64,000 bases of DNA from Chromobacterium piscinae (GTDB lineage: Bacteria > Pseudomonadota > Gammaproteobacteria > Burkholderiales > Chromobacteriaceae). The stretch spans positions 28,854-92,853 of the forward strand of contig NZ_JAJOHV010000026.1 in the NCBI RefSeq assembly GCF_021129175.1. Reading direction: 5' to 3'. The notes under the pieces were generated by a model that searched no databases, was not told the DNA's origin, and saw only the letters and a list, made by a program, of their open reading frames with translations. Shown in pieces: positions 18,463-28,815 of this stretch (position 1 is the stretch's first letter; each line of letters opens with the position of its first letter). The position numbers and the translations under genes are program-made.

Positions 18463-18972
18463 ATGGACCCCGTCATCATCAATCATCCCGGCCTGTCCCT
18501 GGCCGGCTACAGCATCGCCACCCAGTTGGAGAATGGCGACAACCTGCGCCAGATCCCCGCCTTCTGGGACGATTACGCCAAGCGGCTGCGCCAGCCGCTG
18601 CTGGACGCGCTGGGCAGGCCCCACGCGCCGGAATACGGCGTCACCTGCGACTTCAATCCGCAAACCGGCGGCTTCCGCTACCTGATCGCGATGGAATGTC
18701 CGGCGGACGGCGCGCCGCCGCCGGACAGCGAACGCCGCAGCGTGAGGCCCGCCAAGTACGCGGTGTTCACCACGCCGCCGGCGGCCGACCCGGCCAGCTT
18801 CGGCGACGCCATCGTCGCCACCTGGCAGCACATCTACCAGACCTGGCTGCCCGCATCCGCCAAGTGGGAACATGCGCCAGGCGAATCCTTCGAACGCTAT
18901 GACGGGCGCTGCGCGCCCGGCCAGGACAGCCTGCAGATGGACATCTACATTCCCATCCAGCCCAAGCGCTGA
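18463..18972 (+). CDS. GyrI-like / AraC effector-binding domain protein
   Basis: A 169-residue stand-alone effector-binding domain (SHS2-type, as in GyrI/SbmC and Rob). It reads LAGYSIATQLENGDN at the N-terminus, EYGVTCDFNPQTGGFRYLIAME in the middle and the typical YAVFTTPP... TWQHIYQTWLPASAKW ... FERYD ... DIYIPIQPK C-terminal half. Such domains bind small or amphipathic molecules and have no DNA-binding part here. ATG 18463 is used; it follows the TPR stop by ten bases and precedes liuE by nine, so it is in the operon. A ligand linked to acyl-CoA metabolism is a guess. Confidence 0.82.
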   Translation: MDPVIINHPGLSLAGYSIATQLENGDNLRQIPAFWDDYAKRLRQPLLDALGRPHAPEYGVTCDFNPQTGGFRYLIAMECPADGAPPPDSERRSVRPAKYAVFTTPPAADPASFGDAIVATWQHIYQTWLPASAKWEHAPGESFERYDGRCAPGQDSLQMDIYIPIQPKR

Positions 18973-18981
18973 AGGAAAGCC

Positions 18982-19875
18982 ATGCAAAGCGTCAAGCTAG
19001 TGGAAGTGGGCCCGCGCGACGGGCTGCAGAACGAGAAACAGCCGCTGAGCGCCGAAATCAAGCTGGAACTGATCCGCCGCCTGGCCGAAACCGGCCTGTC
19101 CGCGATCGAGGCCGGCGCCTTCGTCTCGCCCAAATGGGTGCCTCAGATGGCCGGCAGCGCCGAGGTGCTGGCCGCGCTGGACGCGTCCGGCCCCATCGCC
19201 TACCCGGTGCTGGTGCCCAACGACAAGGGGCTGGACGCGGCGCTGGCGGCAGGCGCGCGCGAGATCGCCGTGTTCGGCGCCGCCAGCGAGAGCTTCAGCC
19301 AGAAAAACATCAACGCCAGCATCGCCGAAAGCCTGCAACGCTTCGAAAGCGTGGCCCGCCGCGCGTTGGACGCTGGCGTCAGGGTGCGCGGCTACGTGTC
19401 CTGCGTGGTCGGCTGTCCGTACGAGGGACGGATCGCGCCGCAAAAAGTGGCCGAGGTGTCCCGGGCGCTGGCCGACCTGGGCTGCTACGAGATCTCGCTG
19501 GGCGACACCATAGGCGTGGGCACCCCGGCCTCGGTGCGCGAGATGCTGGACGCCGTGCTGGACGCGGTGCCGGCCAAGCAGCTGGCCGGCCATTTCCACG
19601 ACACCTACGGCATGGCTGTCGCCAACATCCGAGCGGCGCTGGACATCGGCCTGCGCGTGTTCGACGCCTCGGTGGCGGGATTGGGCGGCTGCCCGTACGC
19701 GCGCGGCGCGTCCGGCAACGTCGCCACAGAAGACGTGGCCTACCTGCTGGCGGGCGAGGGCTACCACACCGGCATCGATCTCACTAAACTGGTGGACGTC
19801 GCCTGGTTCATCGCCGACGCGCTGGGCAAGCCCCCCGCCTCCAAACTGGCGCACGCGCTCGGCCGCCAGGGCTGA
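18982..19875 (+). CDS. liuE: Hydroxymethylglutaryl-CoA lyase
   Basis: A 297-residue TIM-barrel lyase that splits HMG-CoA into acetyl-CoA and acetoacetate, the last step of leucine degradation. The metal and catalytic motif VEVGPRDGLQNE opens the protein, GHFHDTYGMAVANI carries the metal histidines and the C-terminal GLGGCPYARGASGNVATED provides the active-site cysteine loop. GAAGGAAAG is placed directly before the ATG. It is followed 64 bases later by acetoacetyl-CoA synthetase, which uses its product. Confidence 0.96.
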   Translation: MQSVKLVEVGPRDGLQNEKQPLSAEIKLELIRRLAETGLSAIEAGAFVSPKWVPQMAGSAEVLAALDASGPIAYPVLVPNDKGLDAALAAGAREIAVFGAASESFSQKNINASIAESLQRFESVARRALDAGVRVRGYVSCVVGCPYEGRIAPQKVAEVSRALADLGCYEISLGDTIGVGTPASVREMLDAVLDAVPAKQLAGHFHDTYGMAVANIRAALDIGLRVFDASVAGLGGCPYARGASGNVATEDVAYLLAGEGYHTGIDLTKLVDVAWFIADALGKPPASKLAHALGRQG

Positions 19876-19939
19876 AACCATACCGGCGGGTCCGCTCCCC
19901 CAAAGCAAAAGAAACAGGCGGGCCGCCACAGGAGAAACC

Positions 19940-21901
<1,962 letters not shown>

Positions 21902-21926
21902 ACTCCCACCCCGCGCGCGATTCAGC

Positions 21927-21956
21927 AAACGAGGGCCGCCGCCCTCGTTTTTTTTT
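21927..21956 (+). terminator. Intrinsic terminator of the liu-aacS operon
   Basis: A 10-bp stem AAACGAGGGC/GCCCTCGTTT with a CGCC loop runs straight into nine or more T residues, 26 bases after the aacS stop. Confidence 0.93.
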
Positions 21957-22198
21957 GGCCGATCCATCCGCAACGGCCCAGCCAAAATCCATCCAACGCG
22001 ACGGCTTCATTCCAAAATCCGCCAAATGCGCCAGGCGGAGGCAATATCGGGATGTTTTCAAGCGCTGGAAGCCTGGAACTGAATTATTATGAATAGAAGG
22101 CTAAAGCGCTTGCCTGGCAGCGATGGATTCCGCGAATGCAGGCGGAATGCGCCGATCGCGCGAGCAAAACGAAGCGCAACGATTCACGGAGCGGAAAA

Positions 22199-23047
22199 AT
22201 GTTGAGCCGGCACCAGCAAGGCTGGGGTGTTGAACAATGGGCGGCCTACCTGAAAGACAAGGACATTCCCGTTTTATCGGCGACGCGGGATATTTTCCAG
22301 TCGCTGAAATCCCAGGGGAAAGAGGCGCCTGAATTTTCGCCGCGAGAACTGGTGGAAATGGTTCACGACGATCCCTATCTGGCCGTCAAATTGCTGATAG
22401 AGGCCGAGCGGCACCGCTCCAGGCGGCTTGGCAAGGAAACCACCACCCAATTGGCCACCATCCTCCAGCTAGGCAGCGATGAATTATATTCGTTGATTTC
22501 CAGAAGCCCGGTCGTGAATGTGGATCATCCCGGCTGGAAAGCGGCGGTTTCCACCGCCGTCATGGCGTCCAGCATCGCGCGGGCGTGGTCGAATTTCCGT
22601 GCAGACACCTCGCCCGAGGAAATCTCCCTAGCCACGCTGCTTTCCGAAACTGGTGATTTGCTGCTTTGGCATTTCGCGCCGGAATTGCCGACCGCGGCCA
22701 TCGCGGAATTCGAATCCGGACGCGCCAACCGAACCGGCTTGGCCCAATTGAACACCGCCGGATTCACCTTCCGGCAATTGACGCTGGCGCTGGCCGACAT
22801 CTGGCAATTGCCGCAGATGATCAGCCAGCTGATCCGGGGCGTCGACCGGCCGCGCACCCATATCGCGCAAATAGCCATCGACTGCGCCCGCCACCTGACC
22901 CAGGATCCGGATAACCCGGCCCTGCCTTTCGACATCGACAATATCTCCCAGTACATACCAGGCGTCGCCAAGGAAAAACTGATCTCGGTCCTGCCGCTTT
23001 CCGATGAGCAGAAGACTCATATTCTCGCTGGCCAGCAAGGAGCATGA
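22199..23047 (+). CDS. HDOD-domain protein
   Basis: A 282-residue soluble protein dominated by an HDOD fold, a catalytically inert HD-related domain used in signalling. Hallmarks include an early IPVLSATRDIFQSLKS segment, MVHDDPYLAVKLLIEAERHR, the TTQLATILQLGSDELYSLI helix and LATLLSETGDLLLWHFAPEL in the position of the HD metal site, where Glu-Thr replaces a His-Asp pair. ATG 22199 is chosen because GGAGCGG precedes it; a longer frame from 22136 has no ribosome site. It stands alone after the aacS terminator and is AT-richer than its neighbours. A role in signalling or motility control is inferred. Confidence 0.8.
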   Translation: MLSRHQQGWGVEQWAAYLKDKDIPVLSATRDIFQSLKSQGKEAPEFSPRELVEMVHDDPYLAVKLLIEAERHRSRRLGKETTTQLATILQLGSDELYSLISRSPVVNVDHPGWKAAVSTAVMASSIARAWSNFRADTSPEEISLATLLSETGDLLLWHFAPELPTAAIAEFESGRANRTGLAQLNTAGFTFRQLTLALADIWQLPQMISQLIRGVDRPRTHIAQIAIDCARHLTQDPDNPALPFDIDNISQYIPGVAKEKLISVLPLSDEQKTHILAGQQGA

Positions 23048-23139
23048 AAAGCCGGCGGCAATGCGCTGCCCAATACATGGCACCGCAAGCCCCTCAGCGC
23101 GCGCCGACCCGTCAATTAATCCCCGCCCTATTTTCCGGT

Positions 23140-24108
23140 TTAATCCGGCAGACAACCCAAGCCCTTCAGCGTCGCCTCCACCGCCTCGTCCAGCGGCGTC
23201 ACCCGCTCCCGCCCCAGCGCCCCCAACAGCTTGCCGTTGTCCATTCGCACCGGCTTGCGCCACAGGTAACGCATTTCCATCACTTCCCGCAGCGTGGCGT
23301 TGAACGGCGCGATCAGCTGGATCAGCCACCAGGGAAAGGCATCCACCTTGGCGTTGACGCCGTGCTTTTGCAGCGCGCGGCGGATGGCCTGCGCTATCTG
23401 GGTGCCGTCCGCGTCCCAATAGCCGCCCAGATGGAAAGTGGCAAACGGCTCCAGAGATTCGCGCCGCGCCAAGAGCTCTACGATATTGCTCGCCACGTCC
23501 GGCAGGTATGACCACTGGTGGCCGATGCCGGGCATGGCCGGATTCTGGATGCGGCGGGTGGTCTTGCCGGGCTGGATCAGGCCTTGCGAGAACCAGTTGT
23601 TGCCGGCCTTGGGGCCGAAAAAGTCGCCGGCGCGCACGATCAGCACCCTGCCGCCACCGGCCGCATAAGCGCGCAGGCGGGCCTCCATCTCCACCCGGAT
23701 GGCGCCCTTGCGCGTCAGCGGGCGTTGCGGCGAGTCTTCCCTGAGAATGGGGAAGGCATCTGGCCCGTAGTTGTACACCGTGCCCGGCAGCACAACAGTA
23801 GCGCCCTCGCTTTTCGCCGCGGCGATGGTGCTGTCCAGCATCGGCAGCACCAGCTCGGCCCAGCGCTTATAGCCGGGAGGGTTCACCGCATGGACGATCA
23901 CCGCGCAGCCCTCGGCCGCCTTCGCCACATCGTCCGGCCGCATCGCGTCGCCCCGGATCCAGGCGATGCCATCGCGCGTCTGGACCGGCTGCTCCAGGCT
24001 GCGCACCAGGCCGCGCACTTCCCACCCCGCGTCGCGCAACTGGCGGGCCAGCTCCCCGCCGATGCCGCCTGCCGCTCCCACCACCAGCGCCGTTTGTCGA
24101 GTCGTCAT
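23140..24108 (-). CDS. NAD(P)-binding SDR / NAD-dependent epimerase-like protein
   Basis: A 322-residue extended short-chain dehydrogenase. The Rossmann motif VVGAAGGIGGELARQL is at the N-terminus and GTVYNYGPDAFPILREDSPQRP carries the Tyr of the active site, although the usual Lys four residues later is not in the normal YxxxK arrangement. WSYLPDVASNIVELL is the usual epimerase substrate region. It is divergent from a LysR regulator across a short palindrome-bearing gap, so an inducible redox step is likely. The substrate is unknown; NmrA-type sensing is an alternative. Confidence 0.82.
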   Translation of the reverse strand: MTTRQTALVVGAAGGIGGELARQLRDAGWEVRGLVRSLEQPVQTRDGIAWIRGDAMRPDDVAKAAEGCAVIVHAVNPPGYKRWAELVLPMLDSTIAAAKSEGATVVLPGTVYNYGPDAFPILREDSPQRPLTRKGAIRVEMEARLRAYAAGGGRVLIVRAGDFFGPKAGNNWFSQGLIQPGKTTRRIQNPAMPGIGHQWSYLPDVASNIVELLARRESLEPFATFHLGGYWDADGTQIAQAIRRALQKHGVNAKVDAFPWWLIQLIAPFNATLREVMEMRYLWRKPVRMDNGKLLGALGRERVTPLDEAVEATLKGLGCLPD

Positions 24109-24191
24109 GATCTTGCTCCTTGGTTTGTATTTGGTGGAGTCATCTTATGGCGGCGCGGATCAATACGGAATTGACTAAAACAGCATACATT

Positions 24192-24209
24192 CCATACATT
24201 TACGTATGG
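24192..24209. promoter_or_regulatory. Palindrome overlapping the lysR start codon
   Basis: CCATAC and GTATGG flank six bases, and the start ATG of the LysR gene (24206) lies inside the right arm. A further CATAC lies at 24184-24188. This is a probable auto-regulatory LysR site shared with the divergent dehydrogenase. Confidence 0.5.
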
Positions 24210-25120
24210 ATACCACGATAGACTGGCAGCTGTACCGCTCCTTCCTCGCCGTGCTGCGGGAAGGATCGCTATCCGCGGCGGCGCGCGCGCTGGGCCAGGC
24301 CCAGCCCACCCTCGGCCGTCATATCGACGCGCTGGAGGCCGCGCTGGGCATCCCGCTGTTCACCCGCTCCCAGGGCGGGCTGCTGCCGACGGACGCGGCT
24401 CGGGCGCTGCGCCCGCATGCGGAGGCGATGGCCAGCCACGCGGCCGCGCTGGAGCGCATGGCCTCCAGTCAGGGGGATGCGCCGCGCGGCGTGGTGAGGA
24501 TCACCTCCAGCGAGGTGGTGGGCGTGGAGGTGCTGCCGCCGATGCTGGCCGAGCTGCGCCGCAGCCATCCGGCGGTCACGATAGAACTAGCGCTGAGCAA
24601 CCGCGCGCAGGACCTGCTGCAACGAGAGGCGGACATCGCCGTGCGCATGCTGGCGCCGCTACAGGCGCAGTTGATCGCCCGCCAGGTGGGCGTCATCGAG
24701 ATTGGCTTGTTCGCCGCGCCAGCGTATCTGGCCGAGCATGGCGAGCCCGCTTCCGTGGATGATCTGAACAAGCACAGCCTGATTGGTTTCGACCAACCCA
24801 GCGCCTTCCAGCGGGAGGCCGCCAAGCGGATGCCCGGCATGGCGCGGGAAGGATTCGCCTTGCGCAGCGACAGCGACCTGGCCCAGCTGGCGCTGTTGCG
24901 GGCCGGCGCCGGCCTCGGCTTCTGCCAGTTGCCTCTGGCGCGGCGCGACGGGTTGCGGCGCATTCTGCCCGAGCATTACGCGCTGCGCCTGGACACCTGG
25001 ATCACCATGCATGAGGACCTGCGCCACAATCGCGCCTGCAAGGCCGTATTCGACGCGCTGGTGGAGGGCATGCAGCGCTACGCCGGCCATCGCCCGCCTG
25101 ATCGGCCAAAATCCGAATAG
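24206..25120 (+). CDS. LysR-family transcriptional regulator
   Basis: A 304-residue LTTR with the N-terminal helix-turn-helix DWQLYRSFLAVLREGSLSAAARALGQAQPTLGRHIDALEAALGIPLFTRSQGG and an inducer domain from about residue 90 (VVRITSSEVVGVEVLPPML). It is divergent from the SDR gene at 23140-24108 and probably regulates it. No Shine-Dalgarno site is visible before the ATG and the codon lies inside a palindrome, so the mRNA may be leaderless or the promoter may start within a few bases. A bidirectional hairpin follows the stop. Confidence 0.92.
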   Translation: MDTTIDWQLYRSFLAVLREGSLSAAARALGQAQPTLGRHIDALEAALGIPLFTRSQGGLLPTDAARALRPHAEAMASHAAALERMASSQGDAPRGVVRITSSEVVGVEVLPPMLAELRRSHPAVTIELALSNRAQDLLQREADIAVRMLAPLQAQLIARQVGVIEIGLFAAPAYLAEHGEPASVDDLNKHSLIGFDQPSAFQREAAKRMPGMAREGFALRSDSDLAQLALLRAGAGLGFCQLPLARRDGLRRILPEHYALRLDTWITMHEDLRHNRACKAVFDALVEGMQRYAGHRPPDRPKSE

Positions 25121-25135
25121 CGCCCAGCCTCCATG

Positions 25136-25172
25136 AAAAAAGCCGCCCCGGCATGCGTCCGGAGCGGCTTTC
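25136..25172. terminator. Bidirectional terminator
   Basis: AAAGCCGC/GCGGCTTT with inner CCGG/CCGG pairs around a seven-base loop lies between the convergent LysR and glycosyltransferase genes. It has A-rich and T-rich flanks. Confidence 0.85.
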
Positions 25173-25188
25173 ATTTCAATGGCAGCGC

Positions 25189-26847
25189 TTATTTGGGCGA
25201 TTTCGGCGGCGGCAGGCGCTGCAGCAGCGCGAAGGTCATGTTCTGCTCGCGTGGGCGATTCCCCGTCCACAACACCTGCCAGCCAGGCTCGGCCACGCCC
25301 TCCTCGCTGCTGCGCACCACCAGCCAGTAGTCGCACGGCGGCGTCTCCCCGGCGGGGAAGGACAACAGATCGATGCCGGCGTAGTAGCGCCAGCTGATCA
25401 TGGCCAGGCTGTTGCGGTTTTCCGTGGCGATGCAGGTGGCGGTGGCCGGCAGCTTGCGCAGCATGCTGTCCACCACCGGCCGGTAACTCTTGGCGGCGTC
25501 GAACCAGGGCAGCCACAAGGTCATCCCCAGGCCCCACAGCAGCGTCAGGCCGGCCGCCCAGTTGGTGATCGCCTGGCGGCCCCGCAGGTGCGGTCGGGTC
25601 AGCGCCCACAGCCACACCAGGGTGGCGATCAAGCCGCCGGCCGCCTGCAGCCAGGACACGTGCGGATGGTAAAAGGGGCTGAAATACTGCGCGCGCCCGG
25701 CCAGGCCCTCCGGCCAGCCATAGTTCATCGCCGCCCAGCCCAGCCACACCAGCAGGCCGAACAGGCCGAAGGTCATCAGCGCGAACCAGTTGAGGAAGGC
25801 GGCGGCGCCGCGGCGCAGATTGTCCAGCTCCACCGCGGCCAGCACGGCCAGCGGCAGCAGCAGCGGCATCGCGTCGGTGATGCTGGCGCGATCGGACAGC
25901 GTCAGCAGCACCGCGATCATCAGCGTGAACAGCAGCGGCAGTTGCAGCTTGGGTGACTGCAGCTGACGGTTGCGGTACAGCGTCCACATCGCCAGCGGCC
26001 ACGCGGGGAACGCGAACCACAAGACGTTCAGGCTGTAATAGCCGAAGTCATGGAACAGCCTGACATGGCGGAAACCGCTGGAGCCGCCCAGCGCGTAATT
26101 GCCCCACCACTCGGCGTACACCGCCGGGTACAGACGCTGCAGCAACATCGGCCACACCAAGATGGCGGGCAGGGCCAGCAGCAATCCCAGCAGCAGCGTG
26201 ATCGCGTAATTCTTGCGTCTCCAGCCGCTGAAGGCCGGCAGCATCACCGCCACCAGCCAGATCAGCAACAAGTCCGCCAGGCTGCCGCCCAGAAAGGTCA
26301 TCACGCTGGCAGCGCCCAACAGCGCGCCGGCGAGGCCTGGCGAACGCAGGGTCAGCGACAGCGCGTAAAACGCGGCGGTAAGGCCGGCGAAACTAGCGAC
26401 GATGGGGGTCAGCTGATGGCCTGACTCAACCAGGCCGATGCAGCCTATCAGGATCATCACCACGCTGCGGCCGTGGCGGCGGCCTATCAGGTCGCGGCCC
26501 GCCATGCCGGCCAGCAGCAGCGACAGCGACATCAGCAGCGGCGTCGCCAGCCGGGCGGCGTCGTGCGCGGGCAGCAGCCAGGGCGAGAACAGCTTGATGC
26601 AGCCGGCGACCAGCCAGTAATACAAGGGAGGATTGTCTAGATAGGGCGCGCCATTGAGCATGGGCAGCAGCCAGTTGCCGCTGTCCAGCATGCCTTGCGC
26701 GATAGCCAGCACGAAGGGTTCGTCCGGCTTCCAGGGATCGTGTCCGAGGATGCCGGGCCACAGCCAGATGAAACACAGCAGCAGCAGCACCCAGGGTTTT
26801 TCAGTCGGCTTGGCCAGCGTGCTGGCCTGAGCGGAATAAGTCAGCAT
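25189..26847 (-). CDS. ArnT-like GT39-family glycosyltransferase (undecaprenyl-phosphate sugar transferase)
   Basis: A 552-residue polytopic inner-membrane protein of the GT-C class with about 11-13 hydrophobic helices. The first periplasmic loop carries GHDPWKPDEPF, the Asp-Glu catalytic motif of ArnT/PMT enzymes, followed by NGAPYLDNPPLYYWLVAGC. ArnT-like proteins move a sugar from undecaprenyl phosphate onto lipid A or another periplasmic acceptor. The donor sugar is unknown because no arnBCA genes are nearby, so a lipid A aminoarabinose role should not be assumed. It stands alone between terminators. Confidence 0.88.
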   Translation of the reverse strand: MLTYSAQASTLAKPTEKPWVLLLLCFIWLWPGILGHDPWKPDEPFVLAIAQGMLDSGNWLLPMLNGAPYLDNPPLYYWLVAGCIKLFSPWLLPAHDAARLATPLLMSLSLLLAGMAGRDLIGRRHGRSVVMILIGCIGLVESGHQLTPIVASFAGLTAAFYALSLTLRSPGLAGALLGAASVMTFLGGSLADLLLIWLVAVMLPAFSGWRRKNYAITLLLGLLLALPAILVWPMLLQRLYPAVYAEWWGNYALGGSSGFRHVRLFHDFGYYSLNVLWFAFPAWPLAMWTLYRNRQLQSPKLQLPLLFTLMIAVLLTLSDRASITDAMPLLLPLAVLAAVELDNLRRGAAAFLNWFALMTFGLFGLLVWLGWAAMNYGWPEGLAGRAQYFSPFYHPHVSWLQAAGGLIATLVWLWALTRPHLRGRQAITNWAAGLTLLWGLGMTLWLPWFDAAKSYRPVVDSMLRKLPATATCIATENRNSLAMISWRYYAGIDLLSFPAGETPPCDYWLVVRSSEEGVAEPGWQVLWTGNRPREQNMTFALLQRLPPPKSPK

Positions 26848-26910
26848 CCCGTTGCCACCTTGTTGTTCCTAAGGATCTGATGATTATCCCACGCATGCGG
26901 CGCAGGCATG

Positions 26911-26938
26911 AAAAAAGGCAGCCGCAGGCTGCCTTTTT
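26911..26938. terminator. Bidirectional terminator downstream of rpmE
   Basis: AAAAAGGCAGCC and GGCTGCCTTTTT pair around a GCA loop, with A and T tracts on both sides, 25 bases beyond the rpmE stop. Confidence 0.93.
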
Positions 26939-26962
26939 CGAAGTCCAGATACGGCAACGCGC

Positions 26963-27178
26963 TTAGCGCTTGAAGAAGCCGCCGAATTTCTGGTTGAACT
27001 TGTCCACGCGACCAGCGGTGTCCACGATCTTCTGCTTGCCGGTGTAGAACGGGTGGCAGTTGGAGCACACTTCGATCGAGAAAGCGTCTTTGCCCATGGT
27101 GGACTTGGTCACGAACTGGCTGCCGCAGGAGCAGGTAACGGACAGTTCTTTGTAGTTCGGGTGAATATCGGTTTTCAT
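26963..27178 (-). CDS. rpmE: 50S ribosomal protein L31
   Basis: 71 residues starting [20 protein letters not shown], the standard start of bacterial L31. Cys16, Cys18, Cys38 and Cys41 make this the zinc-binding (C+) form, which doubles as a zinc reserve when replaced by a C- paralogue. The short start at 27178 is chosen by homology, with AGGTAGAGAG just upstream. It lies downstream of cysS on the same strand, with its own terminator 25 bases after the stop. Confidence 0.97.
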   Translation of the reverse strand: MKTDIHPNYKELSVTCSCGSQFVTKSTMGKDAFSIEVCSNCHPFYTGKQKIVDTAGRVDKFNQKFGGFFKR

Positions 27179-27286
27179 CTCTCTACCTTTCATAACGGGT
27201 ACAGGGGTTTTGCCTGTACTGCTTGCGAAACATGGCATTATCCGCCGTTTGGCCGCCGTTGACAAGCGCCAGCGGCCAAACCCGGA

Positions 27287-28660
27287 TCAGGCGCGGCGCC
27301 AGGTGGTGCCGCCTGCGCCGTCTTCCAGCGCGATGCCCTTGGCGATCAGCTCGTCGCGGATGCGGTCGGATTCGGCCCAATTCTTGGCGGCTCGCGCGTC
27401 CTTGCGCGCCTGGATCAGCGCTTCCACCTGTTCCGCCGACAGCTCGCCCTCGCCTACGCCGCCTTGCAGGAAGGCTTCCGGATCGCGCTCCAGCAGGCCC
27501 AGCACGCCGCCCAGATCTTTCAGCAGGCGTGCCAGCTGCGGGTCGCGGCTCTTGTTCACTTCGCCGGCCAGCTCGAACAGCACCGCCACCGCCTCGGACG
27601 AGTTGAAATCGTCGTCCATGGCCGCCTTGAAGCGGGCGGCGTAGACGTTGCTCCAGTCCAGGCCCGCGGACGCCGGCAACTCGATGCCGCGCAGCGCGGT
27701 GTACAGGCGGGTCAGGCCGTGCTTGGCGTCGTTGAGGATGCCGTCGGTGTAGTTGACCGGGCTGCGGTAGTGGCTGCGCACGATGAAGAAGCGGATCACC
27801 TCGCCGTCGAAGTGCTGCAGCACATCGCGGATGGTGAAGAAGTTGCCCAGGCTCTTGGACATCTTCTCGCCGTCGACATTGATGAAGCCGTTGTGCAGCC
27901 AGTAGTTGACGTACTGGTGACCGTGCGCGCCCTCGGATTGGGCGATCTCGTTCTCGTGGTGCGGGAACTGCAGGTCCTCGCCGCCGCCGTGAATGTCAAA
28001 TTGTTCGCCCAGATGGTGGCAGCTCATCACCGAGCACTCGATGTGCCAGCCCGGACGGCCCTTGCCCCACGGGCTGTCCCAGGACGGCTCGCCCGGCTTG
28101 GCGGCCTTCCACAGCACGAAGTCCAGCGGATCGCGCTTGTTCGGGTCCACTTCCACGCGCTCGCCGGCGCGCAGCTTGTCCAGCGTGCGGCCGGACAGCT
28201 TGCCGTAGCCTTCGAATTCGCGCACCGCGTAGTAAACGTCGCCGTTGGCGGCCGGGTAGGCCTTGCCGTTGGCGATCAGCTGCTCGATCATCGCGACCAT
28301 GCCGCCCACGTGATGGGTGGCGCGCGGCTCGTGCGTTGGCGGCAGCAGGCCCAGCGCCGCGGCGTCCTGACGCATGTCGGCGATGGTTTCCTCTACCAGC
28401 TGCTCCGGCGTGATGCCGCGCTCCAGCGCGCGCTTGATGATCTTGTCTTCGATGTCGGTGATGTTGCGCACGTAGTTCACATCGTAGCCGGAGGCCTTCA
28501 GCCAGCGGTAGATCACGTCGAAGGCGGCCAGCATGCGCGCGTGGCCGATGTGACAGAGGTCGTAAACGGTCATGCCACAGACGTACATGCTCACTTTGCC
28601 GGGTTCGATGGGTTTGAACGCTTCCTTCTGGCGGGTCAGTGTGTTGTACAGGCTCAGCAT
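27287..28660 (-). CDS. cysS: Cysteinyl-tRNA synthetase
   Basis: A 457-residue class I synthetase that charges tRNA-Cys. The HIGH-type motif is [13 protein letters not shown] and the KMSKS loop is [11 protein letters not shown]; zinc ligands include Cys in YVCGMTVYD and [37 protein letters not shown]. The C-terminal DALR and anticodon-binding region ([18 protein letters not shown]) is complete. The ATG at 28660 is preferred over an upstream TTG. It is in the same orientation as rpmE, with a 108-base gap. Confidence 0.97.
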   Translation of the reverse strand: MLSLYNTLTRQKEAFKPIEPGKVSMYVCGMTVYDLCHIGHARMLAAFDVIYRWLKASGYDVNYVRNITDIEDKIIKRALERGITPEQLVEETIADMRQDAAALGLLPPTHEPRATHHVGGMVAMIEQLIANGKAYPAANGDVYYAVREFEGYGKLSGRTLDKLRAGERVEVDPNKRDPLDFVLWKAAKPGEPSWDSPWGKGRPGWHIECSVMSCHHLGEQFDIHGGGEDLQFPHHENEIAQSEGAHGHQYVNYWLHNGFINVDGEKMSKSLGNFFTIRDVLQHFDGEVIRFFIVRSHYRSPVNYTDGILNDAKHGLTRLYTALRGIELPASAGLDWSNVYAARFKAAMDDDFNSSEAVAVLFELAGEVNKSRDPQLARLLKDLGGVLGLLERDPEAFLQGGVGEGELSAEQVEALIQARKDARAAKNWAESDRIRDELIAKGIALEDGAGGTTWRRA

Positions 28661-28761
28661 GATCAAAAAAACCTATGGTTGATGATTCAAAGGAAAGAGA
28701 TTGTAACAGAGCGGCGCCGGCTTCTGTCATTCGAGCCGCGACATTACGCGCTGAAATGCGC

Positions 28762-28797
28762 AAACGGCCGCCGCGCCTTGCGACGCGGCAGCCGTTT
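28762..28797 (-). terminator. Stem-loop after the phosphofructokinase gene
   Basis: AAACGGC and GCCGTTT flank inner CCGCG/CGCGG pairs with small bulges, about 20 bases beyond the 3' end of the minus-strand gene. The T tract is short, so termination strength is uncertain. Confidence 0.45.
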
Positions 28798-28815
28798 CTC
28801 GCCGTCAATCGCGAA

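Noticed and set aside
25189..26847. ArnT itself (aminoarabinose transfer to lipid A)
   Set aside because: Only the GT39 fold and the Asp-Glu motif are supported; there are no arn neighbours.
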